Origin: Hellea sp042093735
GTDB taxonomy: Bacteria > Pseudomonadota > Alphaproteobacteria > Caulobacterales > Maricaulaceae
Length of the DNA: 64,000 bases
Assembly: GCA_042093735.1 (NCBI GenBank)
Contig: JBELEM010000004.1
Coordinates: 1 to 64,000 of the forward strand
Direction: 5' to 3'
Shown here: piece after piece, positions 8,234 through 17,230 of the stretch
How positions within the stretch are numbered: position 1 is the stretch's first letter
Layout: each line of letters begins with the position of its first letter
Made by a program: the position numbers and the translations under genes
The notes under the pieces: generated by a model
What the model was told of the DNA's origin: nothing
The model's database searches: none
Seen by the model: only the letters and a program-made list of their open reading frames with translations

Positions 8234-8935
8234 TCAAACAAATTTTAATATTTTGCATAAATCGTTTATTTCAGCACGTAAATTAATAATACGTTCAGCA
8301 TCTTCCTCATCCTCGCCCCAATATTTTTGTTGCCAGGTTTGATCTAAACGCGAAAGATTAAATGCTTCATCGCCATTTAATCTATCTTCCATGACAGCCA
8401 TGGCTAAAATAACCGAGCCATAAACAGAAACTAAATGAAGAAATAAAGTTAGTTTTAAATTACAAAGTTTTGATGCATATTTTTCTATTGCTATTAAAGA
8501 TGCTTCTTCTTGCTTTACAGCTAGTATACTTGTCGTCTTTTTTAAAGAAACACTTCTTGACGCCGCCCATTCAAGAATAGGGCTCCATTTTTTTTCTTGT
8601 TCTTCTCTATGAAGCCTTACCTTATCTTCGCGATAACAAAGTGTATCAGTCTCCCCATATTTTCTGGCCTCTGCTATCAATATCTGCCTATTATTAGGAG
8701 TCTGCTCTACAGCCACATTGAAAAGTCTTGTTAATGGCATTAATGACGGACGGATATATTCGTCTTGTTTGTCCCATTCATTTGCAACCAATAAAGACAA
8801 GTCCTGGTTAGGCAGATAAAGGTTTTTTTTACCAGGTGTTTTTAAAATAAAAGCATCAAGCTTAATAACCCATCCGTCTTCTGATTTTTCAGTAGAAACA
8901 TTTTTATAAAAGCGTTTCGAATATTTCTTAGCCAT
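8234..8935 (-). CDS. ATP12 family chaperone for F1-ATPase assembly
   Basis: Homologue of mitochondrial Atp12p, which shields the F1 alpha subunit before assembly; the family in bacteria is largely alphaproteobacterial. Seen: KKYSKRFYKNV at the start, DGWVIKLDAFILKTPGKKNL, the NEWDKQDEYIRPSLMPLTRL segment and ARKYGETDTLCYRE, which are hallmark ATP12 segments. The ATG at 8935 (MAKKYSKRF) is preferred over an upstream in-frame start at 8947; either overlaps the end of the pseudouridine synthase gene, indicating coupling. Length is about 233 residues, normal. The ATP synthase genes are not in the window. Confidence 0.9.
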   Translation of the reverse strand: MAKKYSKRFYKNVSTEKSEDGWVIKLDAFILKTPGKKNLYLPNQDLSLLVANEWDKQDEYIRPSLMPLTRLFNVAVEQTPNNRQILIAEARKYGETDTLCYREDKVRLHREEQEKKWSPILEWAASRSVSLKKTTSILAVKQEEASLIAIEKYASKLCNLKLTLFLHLVSVYGSVILAMAVMEDRLNGDEAFNLSRLDQTWQQKYWGEDEEDAERIINLRAEINDLCKILKFV

Positions 8936-9923
8936 CAAAAAGGTCATCCCAATCTACAACGGGATTTATTTTGTAAAAATCCAAAGTTTCAAATGCATCG
9001 TCCATATGCGAAGGGAGCGGAGCTTCTATATATAGGCTTTCTTTACCCTCAATTGGTAAGGTTATTGAACGAGCATGTAAATGTAATGAATTTTCTATTC
9101 CTCCAGGCAATGGTCTATCAGTCATATATTTGGGGTCACCCGCGATAGGTACACCAAGTAATTGCATATGTAACCGTAATTGATGTGTCCTACCCGTCAG
9201 AGGTTTCATCACAACCCATGCTAAACGTTGGCCAGCTTTTGCAGCAGTATGGTATAATGTTTTAGAATATTTCGCACCTTTAGCACCATGGTGAACAGCT
9301 TCCATAATTTCTTTGCCTTCATGCTTATTTCCAAACCTGTTGTCCAAGCGTCCTTTTGCAACATAGCCTCTAATCTCACCACTTGATGGTTTTGGGACCC
9401 CATTAGTTATTCCCCAATAAGTTTTATCAGCTTTCCTGCTTTGGAAGGCATTACCGATTGACTTTGCAGCAGATAAGTTTTTGGCAATCACAAGAACTCC
9501 AGATGTATCCCGGTCTAAGCGATGAACTAACCTGCAGCCCTCACCCAAAGAAGGCAGCATTCCGTCAATATGTCGAGACGTACCAGTTCCCCCCTGAACA
9601 GCTACCCCATGAGGTTTATTTAGAGCAATTAAATCACTATCTTCATATATTATAATTGATCTTAAAAAATCAGCTTCTTTAGAACTTACCTGATGTTTGA
9701 TTTTTACTTTAGACGGTTCAGGCAAAGGGGGAATCCGAATTACTTGGCCGCTTACAATCCTTAGATTTCCCTTGGAGCGTTTGCCATCCACGCGCAACTG
9801 TCCTGTACGAAGCAACTTTTCAACTTTACCATGCGGAACATGTGGAAACCGTTTTTTAAACCACCGATCAAGACGTGATCCTGTATCTACAGCATCAACA
9901 GTTATATTTTGAACTAAACTCAT
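8928..9923 (-). CDS. rluC: RluC-family 23S rRNA pseudouridine synthase
   Basis: Converts specific uridines of large-subunit rRNA to pseudouridine. The 331-residue protein has an N-terminal S4 RNA-binding domain (about 15-75), then the RluA-family catalytic core with HRLDRDTSGVLVIAK, which holds the catalytic Asp, and the later GRTHQLRLHMQLLGVPIAGD motif. RluC and RluD share this layout; the symbol is given for the subfamily and is less certain than the enzyme class. The start overlaps the stop of the fluoride-channel gene by four bases and its end overlaps the ATP12 gene, so three minus-strand genes appear coupled. Confidence 0.88.
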   Translation of the reverse strand: MSLVQNITVDAVDTGSRLDRWFKKRFPHVPHGKVEKLLRTGQLRVDGKRSKGNLRIVSGQVIRIPPLPEPSKVKIKHQVSSKEADFLRSIIIYEDSDLIALNKPHGVAVQGGTGTSRHIDGMLPSLGEGCRLVHRLDRDTSGVLVIAKNLSAAKSIGNAFQSRKADKTYWGITNGVPKPSSGEIRGYVAKGRLDNRFGNKHEGKEIMEAVHHGAKGAKYSKTLYHTAAKAGQRLAWVVMKPLTGRTHQLRLHMQLLGVPIAGDPKYMTDRPLPGGIENSLHLHARSITLPIEGKESLYIEAPLPSHMDDAFETLDFYKINPVVDWDDLFDG

Positions 9924-10303
9924 GAGCCTAAGACTTTACGTGCCAAAATTAGGCCCAAAATTAAAGCTCCCACAGAAAATAAAACGGAGGAACCAATATA
10001 TGAAATAAATAAGCCATAATCTTTCTTTTCATACATAGTGAAGGCTTCTAGAGAAAAAGCACTAAAGGTTGTAAATCCACCTAAAAGACCCACCCCGAGA
10101 AAAAGCATAAGATTACTTACATCATTAACCTTTGATGAAACCCAACCCACAAGGAAACCCATAAAAAAACTTCCCACGATATTTACGGTAATTGTACCCA
10201 ACGGATAGTCAGATACATAAAACTTCGAAATAAACAAACTCAAAGAATAACGTGCACTGGCTCCTAGAGCACCTCCGAGTGCTACATATAAAATACTACT
10301 CAT
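9920..10303 (-). CDS. crcB: Fluoride ion channel CrcB/Fluc
   Basis: A 127-residue dual-topology membrane protein that exports fluoride as a dimer. Seen: GGALGASARY near the N-terminus, GTITVNIVGSFFMGFLVG (about 41-58) with the conserved Asn, and GGFTTFSAFSLE (about 75-86) with the phenylalanine-box and Na+-site region; four hydrophobic segments in all. Length matches the family. No fluoride riboswitch could be recognised upstream. It heads a coupled minus-strand set with the pseudouridine synthase and ATP12 genes. Confidence 0.94.
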   Translation of the reverse strand: MSSILYVALGGALGASARYSLSLFISKFYVSDYPLGTITVNIVGSFFMGFLVGWVSSKVNDVSNLMLFLGVGLLGGFTTFSAFSLEAFTMYEKKDYGLFISYIGSSVLFSVGALILGLILARKVLGS

Positions 10304-10363
10304 TTTGGTGCTTTACGCCCTGAGAATCATATGAGCAATGAAAGTTTTAAAAAATCATATAAT

Positions 10364-11413
10364 TTATATTTTTTTACCAGTACTAGGCATACCATCAGCA
10401 GATAATAAAACTGCTAGCCAACGTGTTGTTGAAAATTGTGCAAATACAATCATAACTATAACCGTTAAAGGGGCAGAAAGAAACGCACCTACCCCACCCC
10501 ATAATGCATACCATAAGGTTAAAGATAACACTACAACGAGGGCAGATAGATTTAAGCTATCTCCCATCATTTTTGGCTGTATTGTATTGCCAATAATAAA
10601 TTGGACTGCAACTAAACCAATAGTTAGAATTAAAATTGGAGTTATGGACTCAAACTGCATAACACCAAAAGCCACAGGTAAGATAATTGCCGCCAAACCA
10701 CCCACGATTGGTATATAATTTAAAATAAAAATAACGAGCGACCAAAATAATGCGTTTTCCAGTCCTAAAACTGACATTATGGCAAAAGACAGTATTGTTT
10801 GAATTAGACTTATAATGGTCTGAACACTCACATACCTCTTAACTGAATTACGGATACTTTCAAAAATCTTCATTGCCTTTAATTTCGAGGATTTTTTAGT
10901 AAACAAATGCTCAATTTTTTGAGGGAAAGAGGCTTGAGCTGCAAAGAGGAAAGCCACATAAATTGAAATAGTAACAAAATCAGATAAAACACTCTGTACT
11001 GAATTTGCAAAACCAATTAAACTAGAATTAATTTTAGCCTCTAAATTCAAACCAGATATGAAATTAGCAATATTCTCTTCTTGATAGCCCACTAGACTTG
11101 AAGCCCACTTAAATAGAACATCTAGACGTGCCTCATAAATCGGGGCCTGTTCAATTAGGTCACCTGCAGTGTCGATAACAACAACAGTTATTCCTGCTAG
11201 TGAAATTACAACAGTCATAATTGCAATAATGAGCGCTACCCAATAAGGTATCCTCTTTGATAAGCTATCTATCCAACTCGCAAAAGCATCAATTATAAGC
11301 CAGATAAATACAGCCAATGCTATCGGGGATATTAAATCACGAGTAAAATACAAAGATGTAATCACAGCAAGGAAAGTTAAAGTTAAAAGTGATGACCGTA
11401 TTGTAGTATCCAT
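10364..11413 (-). CDS. AI-2E/PerM family membrane transporter
   Basis: A 349-residue inner-membrane protein of the AI-2 exporter (PerM/TqsA) superfamily. It shows the typical plan: two hydrophobic segments at the N-terminus, a soluble central part (about 85-135), and five or so helices at the C-terminal side with the family segments ILNYIPIVGGLAAIILPVAFG and LWGGVGAFLSAPLTV. Members are proposed Na+/H+-coupled exporters; the substrate cannot be read from sequence. It is divergent from gluQ across 133 bp that contain a 19-bp inverted repeat. Confidence 0.88.
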   Translation of the reverse strand: MDTTIRSSLLTLTFLAVITSLYFTRDLISPIALAVFIWLIIDAFASWIDSLSKRIPYWVALIIAIMTVVISLAGITVVVIDTAGDLIEQAPIYEARLDVLFKWASSLVGYQEENIANFISGLNLEAKINSSLIGFANSVQSVLSDFVTISIYVAFLFAAQASFPQKIEHLFTKKSSKLKAMKIFESIRNSVKRYVSVQTIISLIQTILSFAIMSVLGLENALFWSLVIFILNYIPIVGGLAAIILPVAFGVMQFESITPILILTIGLVAVQFIIGNTIQPKMMGDSLNLSALVVVLSLTLWYALWGGVGAFLSAPLTVIVMIVFAQFSTTRWLAVLLSADGMPSTGKKI

Positions 11414-11465
11414 AGCACTTTAATCCTCTCTTTTATCAATTACGTCAACATTGCATTAAAATTAA

Positions 11466-11484
11466 ATATCCAATAGGTGGATAT
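11466..11484. promoter_or_regulatory. Perfect inverted repeat between perM-like gene and gluQ
   Basis: ATATCCA (11466-11472) and TGGATAT (11478-11484) form a perfect 7-bp dyad around a 5-bp spacer in the divergent promoter region. It could be an operator for either gene. A dyad of this size can occur by chance in AT-rich DNA. Confidence 0.3.
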
Positions 11485-11546
11485 GAATAAAAAAATAAAG
11501 CTGTAGTTACAAGGCTCACCCTTGGTTAAAACATAGGATTCGTATC

Positions 11547-12383
11547 ATGGTTACCCGGTTTGCTCCATCACCAACGGGAAGGTTGCATTTAGGGCATGCG
11601 TTTGCAGCCAAAGTAGCTTTTAATTTTTCAAAAAATCAGAACTTTAATTGCTTACTTCGTATTGAAGATATTGATCACACCCGCTGTACAAACAAATACA
11701 CACTGGAAATATATCAAGAGTTGGACTGGCTTGGTTTTAATTGGCCGTTGCCCGTGAGGGTACAAAGTAAACACTATTATGATTACGCTAAAGCCATAAA
11801 AAACCTTTGTAATTTAGGGCTTGCTTATGAATGCCCATTAACAAGAGCGAATATTAGAGACGGCTTATTACCAATAAACAAAGGAATAAGCGTTAAAGGA
11901 TATTTAGATAACTTTAAAGACGGCAATAGTAAGCCAAAAATAACAAACTCCATTAGGTTGGATCTGAGAAAGTCTTTGCAATATGTAAAAGATCAAGAGC
12001 TCATATTTATAGAAACAAGCTCTGGAACAGAAAATAAAGTAAATTCAAAAATTGCGTTGATGGATGCTGTAGAAAGCAATAAACCTGATCCTATTATTGC
12101 AAGAAAAGATATAGGGGTATCATATCATATAGCCGTAACACATGACGACCATTATCAGAAAATTACTCATGTAGTTCGCGGATATGATTTGTATGAATCA
12201 ACACACTTACATGTCTTAATTCAAAAACTAAGCAATTGGCGAACACCAAAATACCATCACCATCCAGTTCTAAATAATGAATATGGTGATAAACTTTCAA
12301 AACGCGGATTAGATACAACAATTAGATCTTTACGAAGTAATGGCTTAACCGCGAAGCAAGTATTAGATATGGCAACTTTATGA
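11547..12383 (+). CDS. gluQ: Glutamyl-Q tRNA(Asp) synthetase
   Basis: Class I synthetase fragment-like enzyme that attaches glutamate to the queuosine base at position 34 of tRNA-Asp. The 278-residue length lacks the anticodon-binding domain of full GluRS, which is diagnostic. Seen: RFAPSPTGRLHLGHAFAA with the HIGH-equivalent HLGH (14-17), IEDIDHTR, VVRGYDL and the KMSKS-equivalent DKLSKRG near residue 250. An AGGA element about 8 nt upstream supports the ATG. The stop overlaps the start of the Rieske oxygenase gene by four bases. Confidence 0.93.
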   Translation: MVTRFAPSPTGRLHLGHAFAAKVAFNFSKNQNFNCLLRIEDIDHTRCTNKYTLEIYQELDWLGFNWPLPVRVQSKHYYDYAKAIKNLCNLGLAYECPLTRANIRDGLLPINKGISVKGYLDNFKDGNSKPKITNSIRLDLRKSLQYVKDQELIFIETSSGTENKVNSKIALMDAVESNKPDPIIARKDIGVSYHIAVTHDDHYQKITHVVRGYDLYESTHLHVLIQKLSNWRTPKYHHHPVLNNEYGDKLSKRGLDTTIRSLRSNGLTAKQVLDMATL

Positions 12384-13429
12384 CAGAAATTCATGAAAAT
12401 AATTTCTTATTCAATACTTGGTATTTCATTGGAACTTCCTCAGAAATAAATTCAGGGAAAATGAAAAGAAAAGTTATTGCAGGACAACCTATAGTTATTG
12501 GAAGGCGTAAAAATGGTTCTATTTTCGCCTTAAGAGACACTTGTCCGCATCGAGCCGCCCCGTTTTCAAAAGGCTGTATTATAAAAAATACAGTTGAATG
12601 CCCCTACCATGGATGGAGGTTTGATGTAGACTCTGGTATTTGTAAAACTATACCTTCTTTAACCTCGGATCAAAATTTAAAAATAGAAAGAATTTCAGTT
12701 CCGACATATATAACCAAAGAGCAAGACAATTTAATATGGGTTTACTTAGCAAACAATAAATGCACGAATAAGCCGAGCACAAAACCTTATAAGCTTCCAT
12801 TTTCAACAAAAAAAGCAATTATCGATTACAGCTGCATATTAGAATGCAATATTGATCATGCTGTTATTGGCTTGATAGACCCAGCACATGGCCCATATGT
12901 TCATAAACAATGGTGGTGGCGATCACCTAAGAAGATACAAGATAAAATAAAATATTTTGAGCCTTACTTACTAGGCTTTACTATGAAACCGCACTCTCCA
13001 TCTGCAAACAGTTTCGCCTACAAGTTACTTGGAGGAAATCCAGTCACTGAAATTATCTTTCAAATTCCTGGTTTCAGAACCGAGGAAATAAAAATTGGTA
13101 AAAAAACTCTTCTGTCAATCACTATTGTAACCCCAGTTAGTGCGAATAAAACTGAAATACGCCAAATATTTTTTACCAACCTGAGAATTATAAAAATATT
13201 ATCGCCAATATTACAGATCTTTACCAAAAAATTTATCCAACAAGATGCGAGTATTATTAAACTTCAACAGCTAGGTCTGGCTTACAACCCTAAAATGATG
13301 CTTATTGATGATGCTAACACCCAAGCAAAATGGTATTATGCGATAAAAAAGGAATGGAATGACTGCAATGAGAAAGGTCGTAAATTTCAAAATCCGGTAA
13401 AAGCAACAACACTAAAATGGCGGACTTAG
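12380..13429 (+). CDS. Rieske non-heme iron oxygenase, alpha-subunit type, substrate unknown
   Basis: A 349-residue protein with an N-terminal Rieske [2Fe-2S] domain: CPHRAAPFSKG then ECPYHGWRFD, i.e. C-x-H and C-x2-H ligand pairs (about 54-78). A catalytic domain follows with DPAHGPYVH (about 173-181), fitting the D-x2-H-x4-H mononuclear iron pattern. The size and layout resemble pheophorbide a oxygenase/vanillate demethylase-type oxygenases. No ferredoxin or reductase gene is adjacent. It overlaps gluQ by four bases, so a role linked to that gene or merely co-expression is possible; the substrate is not known. Confidence 0.87.
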   Translation: MTEIHENNFLFNTWYFIGTSSEINSGKMKRKVIAGQPIVIGRRKNGSIFALRDTCPHRAAPFSKGCIIKNTVECPYHGWRFDVDSGICKTIPSLTSDQNLKIERISVPTYITKEQDNLIWVYLANNKCTNKPSTKPYKLPFSTKKAIIDYSCILECNIDHAVIGLIDPAHGPYVHKQWWWRSPKKIQDKIKYFEPYLLGFTMKPHSPSANSFAYKLLGGNPVTEIIFQIPGFRTEEIKIGKKTLLSITIVTPVSANKTEIRQIFFTNLRIIKILSPILQIFTKKFIQQDASIIKLQQLGLAYNPKMMLIDDANTQAKWYYAIKKEWNDCNEKGRKFQNPVKATTLKWRT

Positions 13430-13432
13430 AGT

Positions 13433-14311
13433 TTAATTTAATACCCTACCAGCTATTGCATCAAGTTTAGAAACCAAAAGACTATCACGACTTTCCTGAG
13501 GGGTTATTATCGCAAAATCTAGATTTCTTTCAATACCTTGAGTTCCATCATCTCTAAGACCATAGTCCTTTATTATTTTTGAAAATTCGCTCACAGTATT
13601 TGAAGCCGTGAGGGCATTTTCATTTAAAATTTTAATAACAGCCGCGACATCCACATTGTCTTCACCTTCGCGCCAACAATCATAATCTGTTACCATTCCA
13701 ACAGAAGCATATGGCAATTCTGCTTCTCTAGCGAGCTTTGCTTCTGGCATATTTGTCATTCCAATAACATCGCAACCCCAACTTCTGTAAAGGTTACTTT
13801 CAGCTTTAGTGGAAAACTGAGGTCCCTCCATCGCTAAGTACGTTCCTCTGTTATGAACTTTTACTCCAGTCGAATTAGCTGCTTTAAAAACAAGTTTTGC
13901 AAGCCGGTCACAGACTGGATTAGCGAGAGATACATGCGCGACTAACCCTTTTCCAAAAAAGCTTTTTTCGCGTTTAAAAGTTCTATCAATAAATTGATCT
14001 ATTACAACAAAATCTCCAGGTTGGTAATCTTCGCGCAAAGAACCAACAGCCGACAGTGAAATAAGGTCAGTACACCCAGCTCTTTTTAAAACATCTATAT
14101 TTGCTCTATAATTAATATCACTGGGAGTTAGGCTATGCCCTCGACCATGCCTAGGTAAAAATCGAAGTTTAATTCCATTTATTTCAGCGAATAAAATAGA
14201 GTCAGAGGGTGGTCCCCAAGGGCTATCAATGGAAATCCACTCTTTATTTTCAAGCCCTTCTATATTGTATAAACCAGAACCTCCAATTATTCCTAAAATC
14301 CATTCACTCAT
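13433..14311 (-). CDS. mtnP: S-methyl-5'-thioadenosine phosphorylase
   Basis: Cleaves 5'-methylthioadenosine with phosphate to adenine and methylthioribose-1-phosphate in methionine salvage after polyamine synthesis. The 292-residue protein has GIIGGSGLYNIEGLE at the start, phosphate-site LPRHGRGH, the substrate segment YLAMEGPQFSTKAESNLYRSW (first 20: positions about 163-183) and MTNMPEAKLAREAELPYA, which separate MTAP from general purine nucleoside phosphorylases. It ends four bases after the convergent oxygenase gene. No other methionine-salvage gene lies in the window. It lies just downstream of the petABC terminator on the same strand. Confidence 0.94.
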   Translation of the reverse strand: MSEWILGIIGGSGLYNIEGLENKEWISIDSPWGPPSDSILFAEINGIKLRFLPRHGRGHSLTPSDINYRANIDVLKRAGCTDLISLSAVGSLREDYQPGDFVVIDQFIDRTFKREKSFFGKGLVAHVSLANPVCDRLAKLVFKAANSTGVKVHNRGTYLAMEGPQFSTKAESNLYRSWGCDVIGMTNMPEAKLAREAELPYASVGMVTDYDCWREGEDNVDVAAVIKILNENALTASNTVSEFSKIIKDYGLRDDGTQGIERNLDFAIITPQESRDSLLVSKLDAIAGRVLN

Positions 14312-14333
14312 AATAATCTTCTAAATCTCCAAA

Positions 14334-14364
14334 TAAAAAAACCGCCTGTAATGAAACGGCGGTT
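14334..14364 (-). terminator. Rho-independent terminator of the petABC operon
   Basis: On the minus strand AACCGCC (14358-14364 complement) pairs with GGCGGTT (14340-14346 complement) around an 11-nt loop, followed by a run of T (complement of 14335-14340). It lies about 25 bp after the cytochrome c1 stop and just before the mtnP start. Confidence 0.85.
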
Positions 14365-14387
14365 GATTTATAAAACTATAAAAATAT

Positions 14388-15209
14388 TTAATGCTCAACG
14401 TCTTTCCAGACTCGCTTATAAGAAAACCAAAGTAATATTGCAAGAATAGTCAAATAGAGCATTGTCATTAGTCCAGCACTTTTCCTCTGTTCCATTTTTG
14501 GGTCAGACGACCACGCTAAAAATTCAGTAACATCTGCAGCCATTTGTTCTACCGTAGCAGGTGTGCCATCAGCATATTCTACTATATCTTCAGTTAAAGG
14601 GGCAACCATAGCAATGGCTCCTCCATCCATGACTGGATTATAACTTAAACCTGGACCCATAACCATATCTTTTGGCATTTCAGCGTCGTAAGCCAACAAA
14701 AGATTATAAATGTAATCCGCGCCGCCATTTCTAGCTGAAACTATCACCGATAAATCGGGAGGGAGACCACCTCCGTTACTGGCTCTGGCAGCAGCATCAT
14801 TCGGATATATAGCTGGAAATTTATCCGCAGGAACACCCGGGCGCTCTAAAATATCACCGGTTTCTCCATCTATACTTTCAATACTCCAGTCAGCAGCAAA
14901 ATTCTTTACAAGAGGGTTATCGTTAGGGTTTGGATAACGCTCATCGTAAAAAGGAGCCCCTTGGTCGCCTAGGTGTCTAAACGATAGATGCTTAAGTTGA
15001 TGACAAGATGAACATACTTCTCGATATACCTGATATCCGCGTTGGGCAGATGCCTTGTCGTAAGTTCCAAAAGCACCATTGAAATGCCAGTGCTTATGCT
15101 TCATTTCATAGTCGCCTGTGTTACTGTCCCCGGCGGCATGACCCACCCCCGTGAAAGTTGTAATTACAAGAGCTACTACGACGAAAATTAGCTTAGCATT
15201 AAAATACAT
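14388..15209 (-). CDS. petC: Cytochrome c1, heme subunit of the bc1 complex
   Basis: Membrane-anchored c-type cytochrome that takes electrons from the Rieske protein and passes them to soluble cytochrome c. The 273-residue precursor has a signal peptide ending near GVGHA (about 25), the heme-attachment motif CSSCH (66-70), the KHLSFRHLGD segment, a methionine-rich candidate axial region (MPKDMVMGPGLSYNPVM), and one C-terminal membrane anchor (LMTMLYLTILAILLWFSYKR). It is a separate gene, not fused to cytochrome b as in fbcH-type genes. Last gene of a minus-strand petABC operon, ending at a strong terminator. Confidence 0.96.
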   Translation of the reverse strand: MYFNAKLIFVVVALVITTFTGVGHAAGDSNTGDYEMKHKHWHFNGAFGTYDKASAQRGYQVYREVCSSCHQLKHLSFRHLGDQGAPFYDERYPNPNDNPLVKNFAADWSIESIDGETGDILERPGVPADKFPAIYPNDAAARASNGGGLPPDLSVIVSARNGGADYIYNLLLAYDAEMPKDMVMGPGLSYNPVMDGGAIAMVAPLTEDIVEYADGTPATVEQMAADVTEFLAWSSDPKMEQRKSAGLMTMLYLTILAILLWFSYKRVWKDVEH

Positions 15210-15218
15210 CTCAACCCC

Positions 15219-16517
15219 CTATTCAGCTGGCACAATTGCGGTATGTTTAATATCGCCAAGTACTGCCTTAGTGATTGAATCTGGACGGTCTTTTGGGGTT
15301 TCTACAAGACCTAGTATGGGCAATATTAAGACAAAATATGCAAAATAATAAATAGTTGCAATGCGTGAAAGCCACGTAAAATTAAGTCCTCTTACTTGTC
15401 CCGTTGCATCTGTCCCAAAAGGTATGGCAATGTTATCAGGTGTTTCAGCTCCACACCAGCCAAGTATGAAACAGAAAAATAGGAAAATCCAAAAGAACCA
15501 TTTTGCTACCGGACGAAACCTCATTGATCGAACTTTTGAAGTATCAAGCCACGGCAGTACAAATAAAACAACTATAGCTCCCAACATTAGTACAATCCCG
15601 AGAAGCTTATCCGGTACAGCACGTAGTATTGCGTAGAAAGGTAAAAAATACCATTCTGGTACAATGTGTGGGGGCGTCTTAAGTGCATCAGCCTCGATGT
15701 AGTTATCGGCGTGACCTAACGCGTCAGGCTGGTAAAATATAAAAAAAGCAAAAATCAGTAGAAAAACTACAACTGCAAAACCATCCTTGATGGTGTAGTA
15801 AGGGTGAAAACTTAGTGTGTCTTGTTTTGTTTTTGTTGTAATACCTATCGGATTATTCTGGCCAACATGATGTAAGGCCCAGATATGCAAGCCTACAAGT
15901 CCTGCAATTACAAAAGGCAGAAGATAATGAAGAGCAAAGAAACGATTTAAGGTTGCATTATCTACTGCATAACCTCCCAATAGCCACTGTTGTAAACTCT
16001 CTCCGACAACAGGTACTGCGCCAAAAAAACCAGTAATGACTGTTGCACCCCAAAAAGACATTTGTCCCCATGGGAGCGTGTACCCAAGAAATCCAGTCGC
16101 CATCATTATTAGATAAATCAAACAACCAATTATCCACAGAACTTCTCTCGGCGCTTTGTAAGATCCATAGTAAAGGCCTCTAAACATATGCACATAAACT
16201 GCCAGAAAAAACATTGAGGCACCAACTGCATGCATAGGCTGCAAAAGCCAACCAAATGGTACATCTCGTCGAATACGCTGAACAGAGTCAAAAGCAAGGT
16301 CGACGTGAGGAACATAATGCATAGCGAGGATTATGCCTGTTATTATTTGGGATACTAAACATAACGTCAGAATTCCTCCAAATGTATACCAGTAATTTAG
16401 ATTTCTAGGAGATGGAAACGTCATGAAGTCTGCACCCATGCGAACTATAGGAAGACGGGTGTCGAGCCATTTTGTGGCAGCATATTTGGGTTCGTATGTA
16501 GAAGGGTGTCCGCTCAT
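15219..16517 (-). CDS. petB: Cytochrome b of the bc1 complex
   Basis: Core membrane subunit of quinol:cytochrome c oxidoreductase, carrying hemes bL and bH and both quinone sites. The 432-residue protein contains the N- and C-terminal halves. Seen: AMHYVPHVDLAFDSV and ASMFFLAVYVHMFRG, then RFFALHYLLPFVIAGLVGLH, which supply the four heme-ligating histidines, and the Qo-site PEWY motif in HIVPEWYFLPFYAILRAVPDK (positions about 277-297). The gene starts three bases after the Rieske stop and ends ten bases before cytochrome c1. Confidence 0.97.
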   Translation of the reverse strand: MSGHPSTYEPKYAATKWLDTRLPIVRMGADFMTFPSPRNLNYWYTFGGILTLCLVSQIITGIILAMHYVPHVDLAFDSVQRIRRDVPFGWLLQPMHAVGASMFFLAVYVHMFRGLYYGSYKAPREVLWIIGCLIYLIMMATGFLGYTLPWGQMSFWGATVITGFFGAVPVVGESLQQWLLGGYAVDNATLNRFFALHYLLPFVIAGLVGLHIWALHHVGQNNPIGITTKTKQDTLSFHPYYTIKDGFAVVVFLLIFAFFIFYQPDALGHADNYIEADALKTPPHIVPEWYFLPFYAILRAVPDKLLGIVLMLGAIVVLFVLPWLDTSKVRSMRFRPVAKWFFWIFLFFCFILGWCGAETPDNIAIPFGTDATGQVRGLNFTWLSRIATIYYFAYFVLILPILGLVETPKDRPDSITKAVLGDIKHTAIVPAE

Positions 16518-16519
16518 AT

Positions 16520-17080
16520 TTAACCTACCTTAATAACCGTATCTGAAACATATTTATATTCTGGAATTGCCATGTTCTTAGGGGCCGGACCTTTGCGAAT
16601 ACGGCCAGATGTATCGTAATGAGAGCCATGACAAGGACAATACCAACCATTAAAATCGCCAGATTCTCCAACTGGAATACACCCAAAGTGCGTACAAACC
16701 CCAATCATCACAAGATAACGTGGGTCGACAGTTCCGTCTGGCTTGGCAATCAATCGTGCGCTATCTTCTTCGGGATCTGGACAATCACTTATGAGCGTGT
16801 CTTCAGCAATCTTTATCTCTGCAGGAGTTCTGTGTCTGACAAAGACAGGCTTTCCCCTCCATAACATTTTAAGCTGTTGCCCTTCCGCCACTTTAGATAC
16901 ATCTATTTCTATTGATCCCGCAGCCAATGTATCAGCGGCTTTACCCATCTGCGCTACCAGGGGCCAACCCAAAGAAACAGCACCAGCTGCTGCTGCTGCT
17001 CCTGTAGCTATAAAAATAAAATCTCGTTTGCCTTCATCATCGACTGCAGTGACTACATCTAATTTTCGATCATCGGACAT
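16520..17080 (-). CDS. petA: Ubiquinol-cytochrome c reductase Rieske iron-sulfur subunit
   Basis: Carries the [2Fe-2S] cluster that receives the first electron from quinol. The 186-residue protein has a basic N-terminus with KRDFIFIATGAAAAAGA, a Tat-like membrane anchor in which the usual twin Arg reads Lys-Arg. The two cluster boxes are CTHFGCIP and CPCHGSHYD, followed by GPAPKNMAIPEY. A strong AAAAGGAG-type ribosome-binding site precedes the ATG. First gene of petABC; its promoter should lie in the 150 bp shared with the divergent trmL gene. Confidence 0.97.
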   Translation of the reverse strand: MSDDRKLDVVTAVDDEGKRDFIFIATGAAAAAGAVSLGWPLVAQMGKAADTLAAGSIEIDVSKVAEGQQLKMLWRGKPVFVRHRTPAEIKIAEDTLISDCPDPEEDSARLIAKPDGTVDPRYLVMIGVCTHFGCIPVGESGDFNGWYCPCHGSHYDTSGRIRKGPAPKNMAIPEYKYVSDTVIKVG

Positions 17081-17230
17081 AATCTGTCCACTCCTTTTCG
17101 GTGCGATAGCATTTCATATTATTCTATAGCGTTATTACGTACAGCGTTCTATATACATATGAGAAGAACATCCATAGTTTATTCGCGCTAAAACGACGCA
17201 ATGCGACACATTTTATTAGGGTACATATTT

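Noticed and set aside
10338..10718. A 126-codon plus-strand reading frame opposite the AI-2E/PerM gene
   Set aside because: It is antisense to a well-supported membrane protein, has low-complexity Lys/Thr/Pro composition and no family features; treated as a shadow frame.
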